A stretch of DNA of 64,000 nucleotides from Arcobacter nitrofigilis DSM 7299 (GCF_000092245.1 NC_014166.1:1798001-1862000); one strand, 5' to 3'; positions 1 through 9,037 are shown, counted from the stretch's first letter. Notes: generated by a model from the letters alone, not told the origin. Numbers and translations: made by a program.

Positions 1-3000
1 TTTACTAATATCAGAGTAAATAACTCTTTGATAATCTTTTATTGTATTTGCAAAAGCTTTGTCATCTTCTTCAATAACATTATTAGTTCCTAATAAAACA
101 GTTGATTTAGTTAAGAAGTCTTTAATTGCAGCATTACTATTAATCGAAACAGTAAAGTTTACATTTGAAATTCTTGCTGCTAAGATTCTAGATACTACTT
201 CAAAAATTGTGTCATCAGAGCTTACTCTAATTACAACTTTATCCAATGGTAAATATCTAAAGTGATTATCTTCACCTCTTACTTCACAATAATCTTTTGC
301 TTTACTAAATTCATTTTCATAATTTTCATAATATGATTGAACAGCAACTGATAATTTTTCAAAGTCTTCTTTATTTTCACCTTTTGATTTACAAGAATCA
401 ATAAATTTAACTAAATCAGAGTTATATTTTTTACTTACTATTGGATTTGATTTTTCAGTAAAGTTAACAAATTGAGTAATATAGTTAAAAATACCAACTT
501 TTCTTCCTGCACCAATAGCAGATTTACCCATACCACCAAATGGTTGTCGCAGGACAATCGCACCAGTTGTTCCTCTATTTACATAAAGGTTCCCAGCTTT
601 AAGATTTGCTTTCCAGTAAGAAACTTCTCTTTCATCAAGTGATTCAATACCTGAAGTCAATCCATATCCTGTATCATTTACAATTTTTACTGCATGTGCT
701 AAATCTTTGGCTTTTATAACAGCAAGTACTGGTCCGAAAAGTTCATTCATATGAATGAAACTACCCTCTTCTACTCCCCATTTAATTGCAGGTTTTAACA
801 TATATTCATTACCTTCTGCATAAGAAGGAGCCAATAACCACTCTTCATTACCTTCTAAAGTCTCAATAGCTTTTTTAAGATTTCCAGAAACAGGATTTGC
901 TAAAGTACCAATTCTATTTTTGAAATCCCAAATAGAACCAACACTCATAGAACGTGCTGTATCAACTAAAGCTTTTTTAAATGATTCATCATTATAAACT
1001 TCTTCTTCTAAAACTAAAAGTGAAGTTGCAGAACATTTTTGACCAGAATTATTAAATGCACTTAAACATACATTTTTAATTGCTTGTTCTCTATCAGCCA
1101 TATTTGTAACAATAGTTGCATCTTTTCCACCAGTTTCTGCACTTAATTGTAAGTCTGGTCTTGTTTTTAACATTGTTGCAGCTGTATCTTCACCACCAGT
1201 TAAAATTACAAAATCTACATCTTTGTTTGCTATTAAATGCTCACCTGCAAGTGCTCCTGGACAAGGAACAAATTGAAGTACATTTTTAGAAATACCAGCA
1301 TCCCAAAAACATTTACACATCTCATAAGCAGTTAAAGCAGCAACTGATGCCGGTTTGATAATTACTGTATTTCCAGCAGCTAAAGTAGCAGCAACTCCAC
1401 CTAATGGAATAGCAACAGGGAAATTCCATGGTGGTACAACTACACCTACACCTTTACCAGTAAACTCTATATTTTCATATTTGTCAAAATGATGTGCACT
1501 ATATGGATAAAATTCTACAAAGTCAACTGCTTCAGAAACTTCAACATCAGTTTCAGTAAATACTTTACCAACTTCTGCAGCAGCAACACCTATTAGGTCA
1601 GCTCTTCTTTCTTTTAACTTATTACTAACATTTTTAAGTGCAGCATGTCTTTGTTCATGTGTTAAACTTCTCCAACCATCAACGTCAGCCTTTGCTACTT
1701 CAACAGCTCTTTTAAGATCTTCAGCATTTGCATTTGCAAACTTTCCTGCTAATACACCATCTTCAATTTGACATTTATCAATAGCTTCAACAACTGTTCT
1801 ACCTTCAACAATATCTTCACCACCAACAACAATTGGAGTAATTTTATGTTCTGTGTCTTTTGAGAACTTCCATTTTTTAACAATATTTTTTGCCCACTCT
1901 TGATTAGCTGATAAAATAAAATCTGTATCAGCTTCTGCATGGTATTCTTTTGTATCATATGAAGTATGTGAGAAGTCATTCCATTTTTCTGTAAGTCTAT
2001 TTTGAGTTCTTTTAGAACCTACAAATGAAGTTTTTTCATTTTCAAAAGATTTTAAAAATAACTCTTTTTGCATATTCCAATCTTTTGAACCAACAGTTAA
2101 TCCAAAAGAGTATCTAATAAAGTTATCTGGACCTGTATTTTCATCAAGTCTTCTTACTAAGTATGCAATAGCATTTGTAAATTGTTCTTTTGCAGCTGTT
2201 GGAGCATATAAAATAACTGATTTAGAAATTTCTCTAATTGCTAATCTTGCAGCTTCACTCATACCTTCTAACATCTCTAAAGTATGGTATTTAGTAGTAC
2301 CATTCTCTTGTGCTAAAGTTGTAGCAAAAGCTAGTTCAAATAAGTTGTGAGATGCAGTTCCTATGTGCATAAATGGAGCATTTTCTGGCTGTAATGCATG
2401 TCTTGCCATTCTCTTATAATTTGAGTCTGTATCACTTTTATCAGTATAAGTTACCATTTCCCAATGTTTTTGGCTAGCTTCAGTCTCTTCCATTTCCATA
2501 TTAGCACCTTTTACAAGTCTAAACTTAATAGGAGAACCACCATTTTCAACTCTTTTTTTAGCCCAAGCTAATAAATCTTTTTGCACTAAAAATGAATCTG
2601 GAATATATGCTTGTAATACAATCCCAGCATAAAAATCTTTAAATTGTGGCTTATCTAATGTTCTTTTAAATACTTCAACTGTAATAGCTAAGTCTCTATA
2701 CTCTTCCATATCTAGATTGATAAATTTATTTGATTTTGTTCCATCTGGAGCAATATAAGGATATTTTATTGCTTGTTCATATATTTTAGTTAATTTTTCT
2801 ACAAGTACTTGAACGGTATTCTCAAAGTTTAAAGGATTAATCTGAGAATAAATAGTTGATATTTTAATAGAAATGTAGTCAATATTTGGATTAGATAAAG
2901 CTTTTAAATATTTTTCCATTCGTTCACCGGCTTCTTCTTCACCAAGAACAACTTCACCAATAAGGTTAATATTAACTCTAGTACCCTCTTCTTTTCTCAT

Positions 3001-3402
3001 AATTAAGTGTTTATTAAAGGGCTCTTCTTCTCCTTTAATAACTACTGTCTTAGTATCTTCTCTTATTTGATTTACAAACATAGGAACAGATAAGTTTGGT
3101 AAAAATTTTCCAAAATTTTGGAATAACCATAAAAGTGTCTTATCTTTTGTCGTAAAGAAGTGAGCCATTCCATGCTTTTCTAAAAGAAAAATAATTTGAT
3201 CAGCAACTCTTGCATTTGAATCACATCTAAAACATTGATCCATTAACTCTATTAAAAGTGCTTTATCTTTTGGATGATCAAGCATTTTATTCATTTTCAC
3301 ATAGAACTCTCTATCAAAATCACTAACAAGTTCAGTTGCTCTGTTTTGCCATTTTTCAGCTAATTCTACAGCTGAATTTATAATTTTTGTTTCATTCTTC
3401 AT
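1..3402 (-). CDS. putA: Bifunctional proline dehydrogenase / L-glutamate-gamma-semialdehyde dehydrogenase, 3' end missing
   Basis: The frame is open from an ATG at 3402 (preceded by AAGGATAATAA) to the window edge, at least 1134 codons with no stop, so the C-terminus lies outside. PutA oxidises proline to P5C with FAD and then to glutamate with NAD. The FAD-barrel half (about residues 120-460) shows RLVKGANMEMEE. The aldehyde dehydrogenase half (about 560-1010) has catalytic Glu756 in LSAETGGK and Cys790 in NSGQKCSA. About 120 visible residues follow the dehydrogenase core. There is no N-terminal ribbon-helix-helix domain, so this PutA should not bind DNA as the enterobacterial type does. It lies 171 bp downstream of livF in the same direction, which suggests co-expression with the importer. 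Confidence 0.95.
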   Translation of the reverse strand, partial: MKNETKIINSAVELAEKWQNRATELVSDFDREFYVKMNKMLDHPKDKALLIELMDQCFRCDSNARVADQIIFLLEKHGMAHFFTTKDKTLLWLFQNFGKFLPNLSVPMFVNQIREDTKTVVIKGEEEPFNKHLIMRKEEGTRVNINLIGEVVLGEEEAGERMEKYLKALSNPNIDYISIKISTIYSQINPLNFENTVQVLVEKLTKIYEQAIKYPYIAPDGTKSNKFINLDMEEYRDLAITVEVFKRTLDKPQFKDFYAGIVLQAYIPDSFLVQKDLLAWAKKRVENGGSPIKFRLVKGANMEMEETEASQKHWEMVTYTDKSDTDSNYKRMARHALQPENAPFMHIGTASHNLFELAFATTLAQENGTTKYHTLEMLEGMSEAARLAIREISKSVILYAPTAAKEQFTNAIAYLVRRLDENTGPDNFIRYSFGLTVGSKDWNMQKELFLKSFENEKTSFVGSKRTQNRLTEKWNDFSHTSYDTKEYHAEADTDFILSANQEWAKNIVKKWKFSKDTEHKITPIVVGGEDIVEGRTVVEAIDKCQIEDGVLAGKFANANAEDLKRAVEVAKADVDGWRSLTHEQRHAALKNVSNKLKERRADLIGVAAAEVGKVFTETDVEVSEAVDFVEFYPYSAHHFDKYENIEFTGKGVGVVVPPWNFPVAIPLGGVAATLAAGNTVIIKPASVAALTAYEMCKCFWDAGISKNVLQFVPCPGALAGEHLIANKDVDFVILTGGEDTAATMLKTRPDLQLSAETGGKDATIVTNMADREQAIKNVCLSAFNNSGQKCSATSLLVLEEEVYNDESFKKALVDTARSMSVGSIWDFKNRIGTLANPVSGNLKKAIETLEGNEEWLLAPSYAEGNEYMLKPAIKWGVEEGSFIHMNELFGPVLAVIKAKDLAHAVKIVNDTGYGLTSGIESLDEREVSYWKANLKAGNLYVNRGTTGAIVLRQPFGGMGKSAIGAGRKVGIFNYITQFVNFTEKSNPIVSKKYNSDLVKFIDSCKSKGENKEDFEKLSVAVQSYYENYENEFSKAKDYCEVRGEDNHFRYLPLDKVVIRVSSDDTIFEVVSRILAARISNVNFTVSINSNAAIKDFLTKSTVLLGTNNVIEEDDKAFANTIKDYQRVIYSDISK

Positions 3403-3453
3403 TTATTATCCTTAAAAATCTATTGTTTTTTTAACTAATTTTAAGCAGCATGA

Positions 3454-3475
3454 GAGCACATTTTAAAATGTGCTC
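3454..3475. promoter_or_regulatory. Perfect 22-bp palindrome upstream of putA
   Basis: The arms are GAGCACATTTT and AAAATGTGCTC with no spacer, centred about 62 bp upstream of the putA start and 110 bp past the livF stop. The minus strand has no U-tract after it, and a hairpin without a loop folds poorly, so a protein-binding operator is more likely than a terminator. The binding protein is unknown. Confidence 0.5.
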
Positions 3476-3503
3476 AACTACTAAGCATTGTTATATTGCT
3501 ACT

Positions 3504-3572
3504 TTAATTAAGGATTTCCTGGCCTTTATGTAAATCTTGTACTTTTGATTGTAATCTACGTTTATGTCTCAT
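3504..3572 (-). CDS. Possible 22-residue basic peptide coupled to livF
   Basis: An ATG lies one base after the livF stop codon and opens a 22-codon frame rich in Lys, Arg, His and Gln (it starts MRHKRRLQSK). Translation could restart here directly after livF. The codons GGC and CAG are unusual for this AT-rich genome. It may be a genuine small protein, a leader peptide for putA, or chance. No family is recognised. Confidence 0.3.
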   Translation of the reverse strand: MRHKRRLQSKVQDLHKGQEILN

Positions 3573-3573
3573 A

Positions 3574-4296
3574 TTAATGCTTTTTACCCAAGTAAGCTTC
3601 TTGTATAGTTTTAGAATTTAATAGTTCTTCAGCTGTTCCTTCATGTGTTATTTTCCCAACTTCTAATACATAAGCACGATCTGCTAATTTTAGTGCTGCT
3701 TTTGCATTTTGCTCAACTAATAAAACAGTAACACCATTTAATGCGATCTCTTTTATTGCTTTAAAAATTGCTTTAATTAAAATTGGTGCTAATCCCAATG
3801 AAGGTTCATCCAAAATTAAAAGTTTAGGTTTACTCATAATCGCTCTACCAATGGCTAGCATTTGTTGCTCACCACCACTTAAAGTTCCTGCAAGTTGTTT
3901 TTTTCTCTCTTTTAATCTTGGTAAAATATCATAAATCCAATCCAAAGTCTCTTTGTCATATCCTTTCAATGTATATGCGCCCATCATAAGATTTTCTTCA
4001 ACAGTTAATGTTCCAAAAACTCTTCTTCCTTCTGGTGAGTGAGACATACCAAGGGTTACAATATCATGTGCTTCAGATTTAGTAATATCATTTTTATCAA
4101 AAATAATATTCCCTGATTTTGGTTTTAAAAGTCCAGAAATTGTTCGTAAAGTTGTAGTTTTACCAGCACCATTAGCACCAAGGATTGTTACAACTTCTCC
4201 TCGTAATACAGTTAAATTAATACCTTTAATAGCAGATATTGCTCCATATGACACATGAAGATCTCTAACTTCTAGTAATATTTCATTATTTACCAT
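3574..4296 (-). CDS. livF: Branched-chain-amino-acid-type ABC transporter, ATP-binding protein LivF
   Basis: This is one of the two ATPases of a HAAT-type amino acid importer, acting on the inner face of the membrane. At 240 residues it has the usual LivF length. It shows Walker A GANGAGKTT (about residue 40), the ABC signature LSGGEQQ, Walker B LLILDEPS and the H-loop region ending LLVEQN, typical of LivF. It overlaps the livG stop by one base and closes the livK-H-M-G-F order. The substrate cannot be read from sequence; the putA neighbour makes proline or a related amino acid plausible. Confidence 0.93.
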   Translation of the reverse strand: MVNNEILLEVRDLHVSYGAISAIKGINLTVLRGEVVTILGANGAGKTTTLRTISGLLKPKSGNIIFDKNDITKSEAHDIVTLGMSHSPEGRRVFGTLTVEENLMMGAYTLKGYDKETLDWIYDILPRLKERKKQLAGTLSGGEQQMLAIGRAIMSKPKLLILDEPSLGLAPILIKAIFKAIKEIALNGVTVLLVEQNAKAALKLADRAYVLEVGKITHEGTAEELLNSKTIQEAYLGKKH

Positions 4297-5072
4297 TATT
4301 CATCCTCCTCATCATCTGTTCCAATATAAGCTTCAATAACTTTTGGATCATCTTGTACAAATGATGGCAGACCTTGAGAAATCTCTTTCCCAAAATTGAT
4401 AACAGTAATATAATCAGTTAATTTCATAACCATATCCATATCATGTTCAATCATCATAATTCCAAGACCCATCTCTTTTATTTTCAAAATAATATTAGTA
4501 AGTTCTATGGTCTCATTTTCATTAAGTCCTGCTGCTGGTTCATCTAAGATTAAAAGTTCAGGTTCAGCTGCAAGTGCTCTTGCCATCTCAATTTTTCTTT
4601 GATTTCCATAAGATAAATCTCCTGCAGGAGTTTGGGCATATTTTGTCAAACCAAAGAAATCCATTAGTTCTCCAACTTTTTCCCATTGTTTCTTTTCATC
4701 AGCTCTATAAAAAGGTGTGTGAACAATAGCGTGATACCATTTTTGTTTTGACTTTGTATGACAGCCAGCAATGATATTTTCAGCAACGCTCATCTCTTTA
4801 AAAAGTCTAATATTTTGAAAAGTTCTTAAAACTCCTCTTTGGGCAATTTTATGTGGCTCCATACCAGTAATATTTTCACCTTTATATTTTATAGTTCCTT
4901 GTTCAGGAGTATAAATACCTGTTACACAGTTAAAAAGTGTAGTCTTACCAGCACCATTTGGACCAATAATTCCATATATTTGACCAGGTTTAACTTTAAT
5001 AGTTAAATCATCAATTGCAACTAATCCATGGAAAAACTTTGAAACATTTTCTATTTCTAATACATATTTCAT
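4296..5072 (-). CDS. livG: Branched-chain-amino-acid-type ABC transporter, ATP-binding protein LivG
   Basis: This is the second ATPase of the importer, 258 residues. It carries Walker A GPNGAGKTT near residue 37, the LivG-typical signature LSYGNQRK, and LLILDEPAAGLN, followed by the H-loop in MMIEHDMD. The approximately 45-residue insert before the signature (including KSKQKWYHAIV) is normal for LivG. It overlaps both livM and livF by one base, so translation of the three genes is probably coupled. Confidence 0.93.
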   Translation of the reverse strand: MKYVLEIENVSKFFHGLVAIDDLTIKVKPGQIYGIIGPNGAGKTTLFNCVTGIYTPEQGTIKYKGENITGMEPHKIAQRGVLRTFQNIRLFKEMSVAENIIAGCHTKSKQKWYHAIVHTPFYRADEKKQWEKVGELMDFFGLTKYAQTPAGDLSYGNQRKIEMARALAAEPELLILDEPAAGLNENETIELTNIILKIKEMGLGIMMIEHDMDMVMKLTDYITVINFGKEISQGLPSFVQDDPKVIEAYIGTDDEEDE

Positions 5073-6028
5073 TATTTTGCCTCCCTAGCTTTCTTTTTAA
5101 GAAACTTTGGAATATTTCCAAAAGTTGCAGGCCAAACACCATTTGGTCTTAAAATCATAGTAAGAACCATAGCTGCACCAAAAATTAGATATCTTGATTC
5201 TTTAAATTCTGTAAATAATTCAGGTAATACAAACATTACAAATGTTCCAATAATAATTCCAGGAAGTGAAGCAGATCCACCAACAAGAACGATTGCAAAG
5301 AACATTACAGATTGCATAAAGTTAAAAGACTCAGGACTTACAGCTGAATACTGAATAGCAAAAACACATCCAGCAGCACCTGCAATTGCAGCACCTAAAG
5401 CAAAAGCAAAAAGTTTATAATATGAGATATTGATACCCATAGATTTTGCAGCAATTTCATTTTTGTTTATATAATATAAAGCTCTTCCATATCTTGATGT
5501 ATCTAAATTTCTAATTATTAATAAAGTAACAATTAACAAAGCAAAGGCGATATAATAAACTGCTGTATCACTTGTAAGTTCATAACCAAAAACTCTAAAG
5601 AAATCAATTCCAAAAATACCATTAGGTCCACCAGTTAAACCAAATACATCATTTGATAATACTTGTTCAAAAATGATATTAAATCCAATAGTTGCAACAA
5701 GTAAATAATCACCTCTTAAATGAATGATTGGACCAGCAAGTAAAACTGAGAAAACAACTGGAATTAAAATTGCAAAAGGAATAGTTTGGATAATTTCAAA
5801 TCCATAATGTACATTTAAAATAGCTGTTGTATAAGCACCCATTCCAAAGAATATTGCATGTCCCATATTAAATACACCAGCACGTCCAAGAATAATATCT
5901 TGAGAGAAGGCAACAACGGCAAATACTAAAAATGTAATACCAATACTTAACCAAGCAGAATCAACTAAAAATGGAAAAACTGCCATAACTACTAAAAAAA
6001 GGGTAGCAATAATTGTAGTTCTATTCAT
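5072..6028 (-). CDS. livM: Branched-chain-amino-acid-type ABC transporter, permease LivM
   Basis: This polytopic permease of 318 residues has about nine hydrophobic segments. The conserved segment LGRAGVFNMGHAIFFGMGAY near residue 47 and the late GSASLPGIIIGT loop mark the LivM family. It forms the membrane channel with LivH and docks LivG and LivF. Stop and start codons overlap by one base with the genes on either side. Confidence 0.93.
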   Translation of the reverse strand: MNRTTIIATLFLVVMAVFPFLVDSAWLSIGITFLVFAVVAFSQDIILGRAGVFNMGHAIFFGMGAYTTAILNVHYGFEIIQTIPFAILIPVVFSVLLAGPIIHLRGDYLLVATIGFNIIFEQVLSNDVFGLTGGPNGIFGIDFFRVFGYELTSDTAVYYIAFALLIVTLLIIRNLDTSRYGRALYYINKNEIAAKSMGINISYYKLFAFALGAAIAGAAGCVFAIQYSAVSPESFNFMQSVMFFAIVLVGGSASLPGIIIGTFVMFVLPELFTEFKESRYLIFGAAMVLTMILRPNGVWPATFGNIPKFLKKKAREAK

Positions 6029-6930
6029 TATACTTTCTCCGCTGTATTTTCACCAAAAAGTCCAGTTGGTTTTACAATTAAAATTATAATTAATAAAATA
6101 AATGTAAAAGTTTCTGCCCATTCTGTTGAAATATATCCTGATATTAGTGCATTAAATAATCCAAGTAATAATCCACCAAGCATAGCTCCTGGAATACTCC
6201 CAATACCACCAATAATAGCTGCAATAAAGGCATTTAAACCATAAAGCCATCCCATATCAAATGTTAAACCTCTATAATACATACCAATGAATAACCCACC
6301 AATTGCTCCTAGCATAGAACCGATTATGAAAATAGTCATAATTACTCTATTAACATTGATACCCATAAGCTTTGCAGCATCTTGATCTATAGCAGTTGCT
6401 CTAATGGCAGTTCCCATTTTTGTTTTATTGATGAAAAGATAAAGTGCAACCATTAACACAGCTGATAATGCTAAGATTACCAATTGAGTAAATGAAATTA
6501 TAACTCCACCAAAATTCCATGAAGTACTTGGAAATACATTAGCTGGAAATATCTCCATATTTGGTCCCCAAATTAGCATTATTCCATTTTGTATAACAAG
6601 TGATGCACCAAGAGCAGAAACAACTGCACTTAATCTTGGTGCCGTTCTTAAAGGTCTATAGGCTAGACGCTCAAGAAGAACACCTACAAAAGCCACAATG
6701 ATCGCTGTTAAAGTAAATACTATAATAATATTCACTAACGTTAATGCATTTGAACCATAAAACTGTGTAAATAAAGTAAGTCCTACATAAGCAGAAAAAG
6801 CCACAAGGTCACCGTGTGCGAAGTTGATTAACTTCATCACACCGTAAACCATTGTATAACCTAATGCTACTAATGCATACAGACTTCCTACTGTTAACCC
6901 ATTGATTAACTGTTGAAGAAGAGTATCCAT
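6028..6930 (-). CDS. livH: Branched-chain-amino-acid-type ABC transporter, permease LivH
   Basis: This 300-residue permease has about eight membrane segments. It begins with the LivH-typical QLINGLTVGSLYALVALGYT and contains MKLINFAHGDL and the EAA-like loop GGIGSIPGAMLGG. It pairs with LivM. The gene begins 18 bp after the livK stop codon. Confidence 0.93.
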   Translation of the reverse strand: MDTLLQQLINGLTVGSLYALVALGYTMVYGVMKLINFAHGDLVAFSAYVGLTLFTQFYGSNALTLVNIIIVFTLTAIIVAFVGVLLERLAYRPLRTAPRLSAVVSALGASLVIQNGIMLIWGPNMEIFPANVFPSTSWNFGGVIISFTQLVILALSAVLMVALYLFINKTKMGTAIRATAIDQDAAKLMGINVNRVIMTIFIIGSMLGAIGGLFIGMYYRGLTFDMGWLYGLNAFIAAIIGGIGSIPGAMLGGLLLGLFNALISGYISTEWAETFTFILLIIILIVKPTGLFGENTAEKV

Positions 6931-6948
6931 TATTTTAAAACCTCATTT

Positions 6949-8070
6949 TTATTCAGGAACAACTTGTTTTGTACCATCATTATTCATTTTATAAACAACA
7001 AATTTAGCACCAACTCTCTCACCATCTTCTCTAATATTAAATGGTCCAGTAATTCCTGGAAAATCTTTCATAGATCTAATGTATTCAGCAATTTTTTTAG
7101 TATCAAAAGATTTTGTTTTTTCAACACCTTCAATAATTGCTCTAAAACCATCTGCATTAGTTACAGGCCAAATTGATGGAGGATCCATTTTAAATCTAGC
7201 TTTGTAAGCTGCAAGATATTTTTTAGCTTCTGGATATGGTAAGATTTCAGGTGTTGGGAAATTAATTAAAATTGTTCCAGCAGCTGCTTTACCTGCTAAT
7301 TTATAAAAATCAGGATTGTCATTTGAATCACCACCAACAAAATCAGCATCTATTTGTAATTGTTTTTGTTGTGCTCTTAATAATCCACCATCAGTATAAT
7401 AACCTGAGTAATAAATTACATCTGGTTTCATTTCTTTTATTTTTGTTAAGATTGCTGAAAAGTTTTGAGTTCCTGATTTAATTTTCCCTCTATATATAAC
7501 ATTTCCACCAAGAGCTTTTATTGAAGCTTCAGTCGCATCACCAAGTCCTTCAGAATAAGAAGAATAATCAGATAAAACTACAATTTTTTTATACTTTTTA
7601 ATTTTTACCATATAATCTGCTGTAAAATCACTTTGAGCAGAGTTTGGAAAAGAGTTTCTAAAAAAAGTCCAATATTTTTTAGCAATTAAAGAATCACTTG
7701 TACCATCAGAAGTTTGTAAAACTTTTTTTCTATAATACGTAGTTTGAGCAGCTTCAGTAGCCCCTGAAGTATAAGAACCAATTACTGCAATAACACCTGC
7801 ATTAGTTAATTTTTTAGCACAAACAGCAGCTTTTTGAGCTTTTGCTTCATCATCACAAGTGATAACTTCAATTTGTTTACCTAAAAGACCACCTTCTGCA
7901 TTTTTTTCATCTGCAATAAGTCTTACAAAGTTTTCTATACTTTGACCTTCATTAGCATATTGTCCTGTAATTGGTGCTTGTACACCAATCTTAACTGTAT
8001 CAGCTGCAAACAATATTGTTGAAACAGCTGCACTAAGTGCTAAAGCACTAGCAATTTTTGTTAATTTCAT
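6949..8070 (-). CDS. livK: Periplasmic amino-acid-binding protein of the LivK/LivJ type
   Basis: This 373-residue receptor begins with a signal peptide (MKLTKIASALALSAAVS, cleavage after about LFAA) and matches a Leu/Ile/Val-binding fold, starting VKIGVQAPITGQYANEG. It presents the substrate to LivHM. The motif SYTSGATEAAQ near residue 107 is where ligand carboxylate contacts lie in the family. It is the first importer gene, only 22 bp after the unknown 220-residue gene, so both may share a transcript. Substrate specificity is not determinable here. Confidence 0.9.
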   Translation of the reverse strand: MKLTKIASALALSAAVSTILFAADTVKIGVQAPITGQYANEGQSIENFVRLIADEKNAEGGLLGKQIEVITCDDEAKAQKAAVCAKKLTNAGVIAVIGSYTSGATEAAQTTYYRKKVLQTSDGTSDSLIAKKYWTFFRNSFPNSAQSDFTADYMVKIKKYKKIVVLSDYSSYSEGLGDATEASIKALGGNVIYRGKIKSGTQNFSAILTKIKEMKPDVIYYSGYYTDGGLLRAQQKQLQIDADFVGGDSNDNPDFYKLAGKAAAGTILINFPTPEILPYPEAKKYLAAYKARFKMDPPSIWPVTNADGFRAIIEGVEKTKSFDTKKIAEYIRSMKDFPGITGPFNIREDGERVGAKFVVYKMNNDGTKQVVPE

Positions 8071-8092
8071 TCATTCTCCTTTTTTGATAAAT

Positions 8093-8755
8093 CTATTTTA
8101 AAGTAGGTTCAATAACATAGCAACCCACACACCATTCTCCGATGTTCTGAACAACGTGTATATCTCCTCCTTTAAAATAAGATTTTAAATTATTATAATC
8201 ACTTACTATATTATCAAAAGTTTCAATGATTTCGTCTATTCTTTTTTGTGTTTTTTTTCTTGCACTATTTGAAATATCTAAATAAAAGGCAAAAAGACCA
8301 TAATCTAAAGTTGAATCTTCTAGTTTATCCCTATCTAACATTTTGCACATTTTTTCAATTTCACTTTTATACTCTTCTTGTACATTTCGTACACCATTTT
8401 TAACACTCATAATTACTCTTGAAATAGAATCATTATCTGATTTATGTTCAAATCTTTCATCAAGAGTCAAAGACATAATATCTTGAGTCAAATATTTTTC
8501 TTTCATAAAGTTTCTAAAAGCATCTCTTTTAGGTAATGAACATCTTAAGATATCTGCAACTGTCGCATCTATATAAATTTCTGGAGCATTTTCTAACTTA
8601 GCAATTTCTTGAGAAACATGTATTGATAAAAATTTTGGTGGAGCATAAGATAAATACAGTTCATCTGCTGTCCAAAATGAATAATTATTTTTGGCAGTGT
8701 ATATACCCTTTATCACAGCATTTATAACATCAGCTTGCAAAGGAAAATTAGTCAT
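8093..8755 (-). CDS. Protein of unknown function paired with an RHH regulator
   Basis: I do not recognise the 220-residue product. It is soluble, with no signal peptide or membrane helix, and mostly alpha-helical in character. The long charged helix region at about residues 110-195 is probably coiled-coil. A Cys pair sits near the C-terminus in GEWCVGCYV. Its start overlaps the end of the upstream RHH gene by 8 bp, so the two are translationally coupled. livK begins 22 bp downstream. The pairing suggests a partner, effector sensor or toxin-like component for the RHH protein, but nothing visible decides between these. Confidence 0.6.
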   Translation of the reverse strand: MTNFPLQADVINAVIKGIYTAKNNYSFWTADELYLSYAPPKFLSIHVSQEIAKLENAPEIYIDATVADILRCSLPKRDAFRNFMKEKYLTQDIMSLTLDERFEHKSDNDSISRVIMSVKNGVRNVQEEYKSEIEKMCKMLDRDKLEDSTLDYGLFAFYLDISNSARKKTQKRIDEIIETFDNIVSDYNNLKSYFKGGDIHVVQNIGEWCVGCYVIEPTLK

Positions 8756-8987
8756 CTTTCATTCCTGTAAAATTTTCATCTACTTCTTCTAAAATACCAC
8801 TTTCATATAGTATATCTTCAATAAGTCTATTTTTTGATATGCTAAGTTGAGTTGACAAAACAACTAAGGCTTGATCTAATTTTTTATCAATCTTAATTGT
8901 TAATTGTGAAATCTCTTTTTTAGAGCTATTATTATGTTTATTTATTACATTTTTTATTACTGTTCTATTGTTTTTTTGCTTAGCCAT
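8748..8987 (-). CDS. Small ribbon-helix-helix DNA-binding protein
   Basis: The 79-residue product has a Lys/Asn-rich N-terminus and then a clear RHH pattern. A beta strand ISQLTIKIDKK (about residues 25-35) is followed by helix A (LDQALVVLSTQL), a turn SISK and helix B (NRLIEDILYESG). RHH proteins dimerise through the strand and read operator DNA. A perfect inverted repeat lies 24-50 bp upstream of its start, so autoregulation is plausible. Because PutA here lacks its own RHH domain, this protein could act as the regulator of the liv-putA segment in trans; that is inference. Confidence 0.75.
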   Translation of the reverse strand: MAKQKNNRTVIKNVINKHNNSSKKEISQLTIKIDKKLDQALVVLSTQLSISKNRLIEDILYESGILEEVDENFTGMKDD

Positions 8988-9010
8988 CTCTTCTCTTTTT
9001 ATATTTCTAT

Positions 9011-9037
9011 TTTAGTAGTATAAAAAGTACTACTAAA
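9011..9037. promoter_or_regulatory. Inverted repeat, candidate RHH operator
   Basis: TTTAGTAGTA and TACTACTAAA form a perfect 10-bp inverted repeat separated by 7 bp (TAAAAAG). It sits 24-50 bp upstream of the RHH gene start, where a promoter would be expected. Each arm contains the tandem trinucleotide GTAGTA, a pattern suited to RHH dimers. A hairpin is possible, but there is no U-tract, so an operator is the better reading. Confidence 0.5.

Noticed and set aside
1-3402. Small plus-strand and minus-strand ORFs within putA as genes or as signs of a frameshift
   Set aside because: The minus-strand putA frame is uninterrupted with both catalytic domains intact, so the short frames are shadows.
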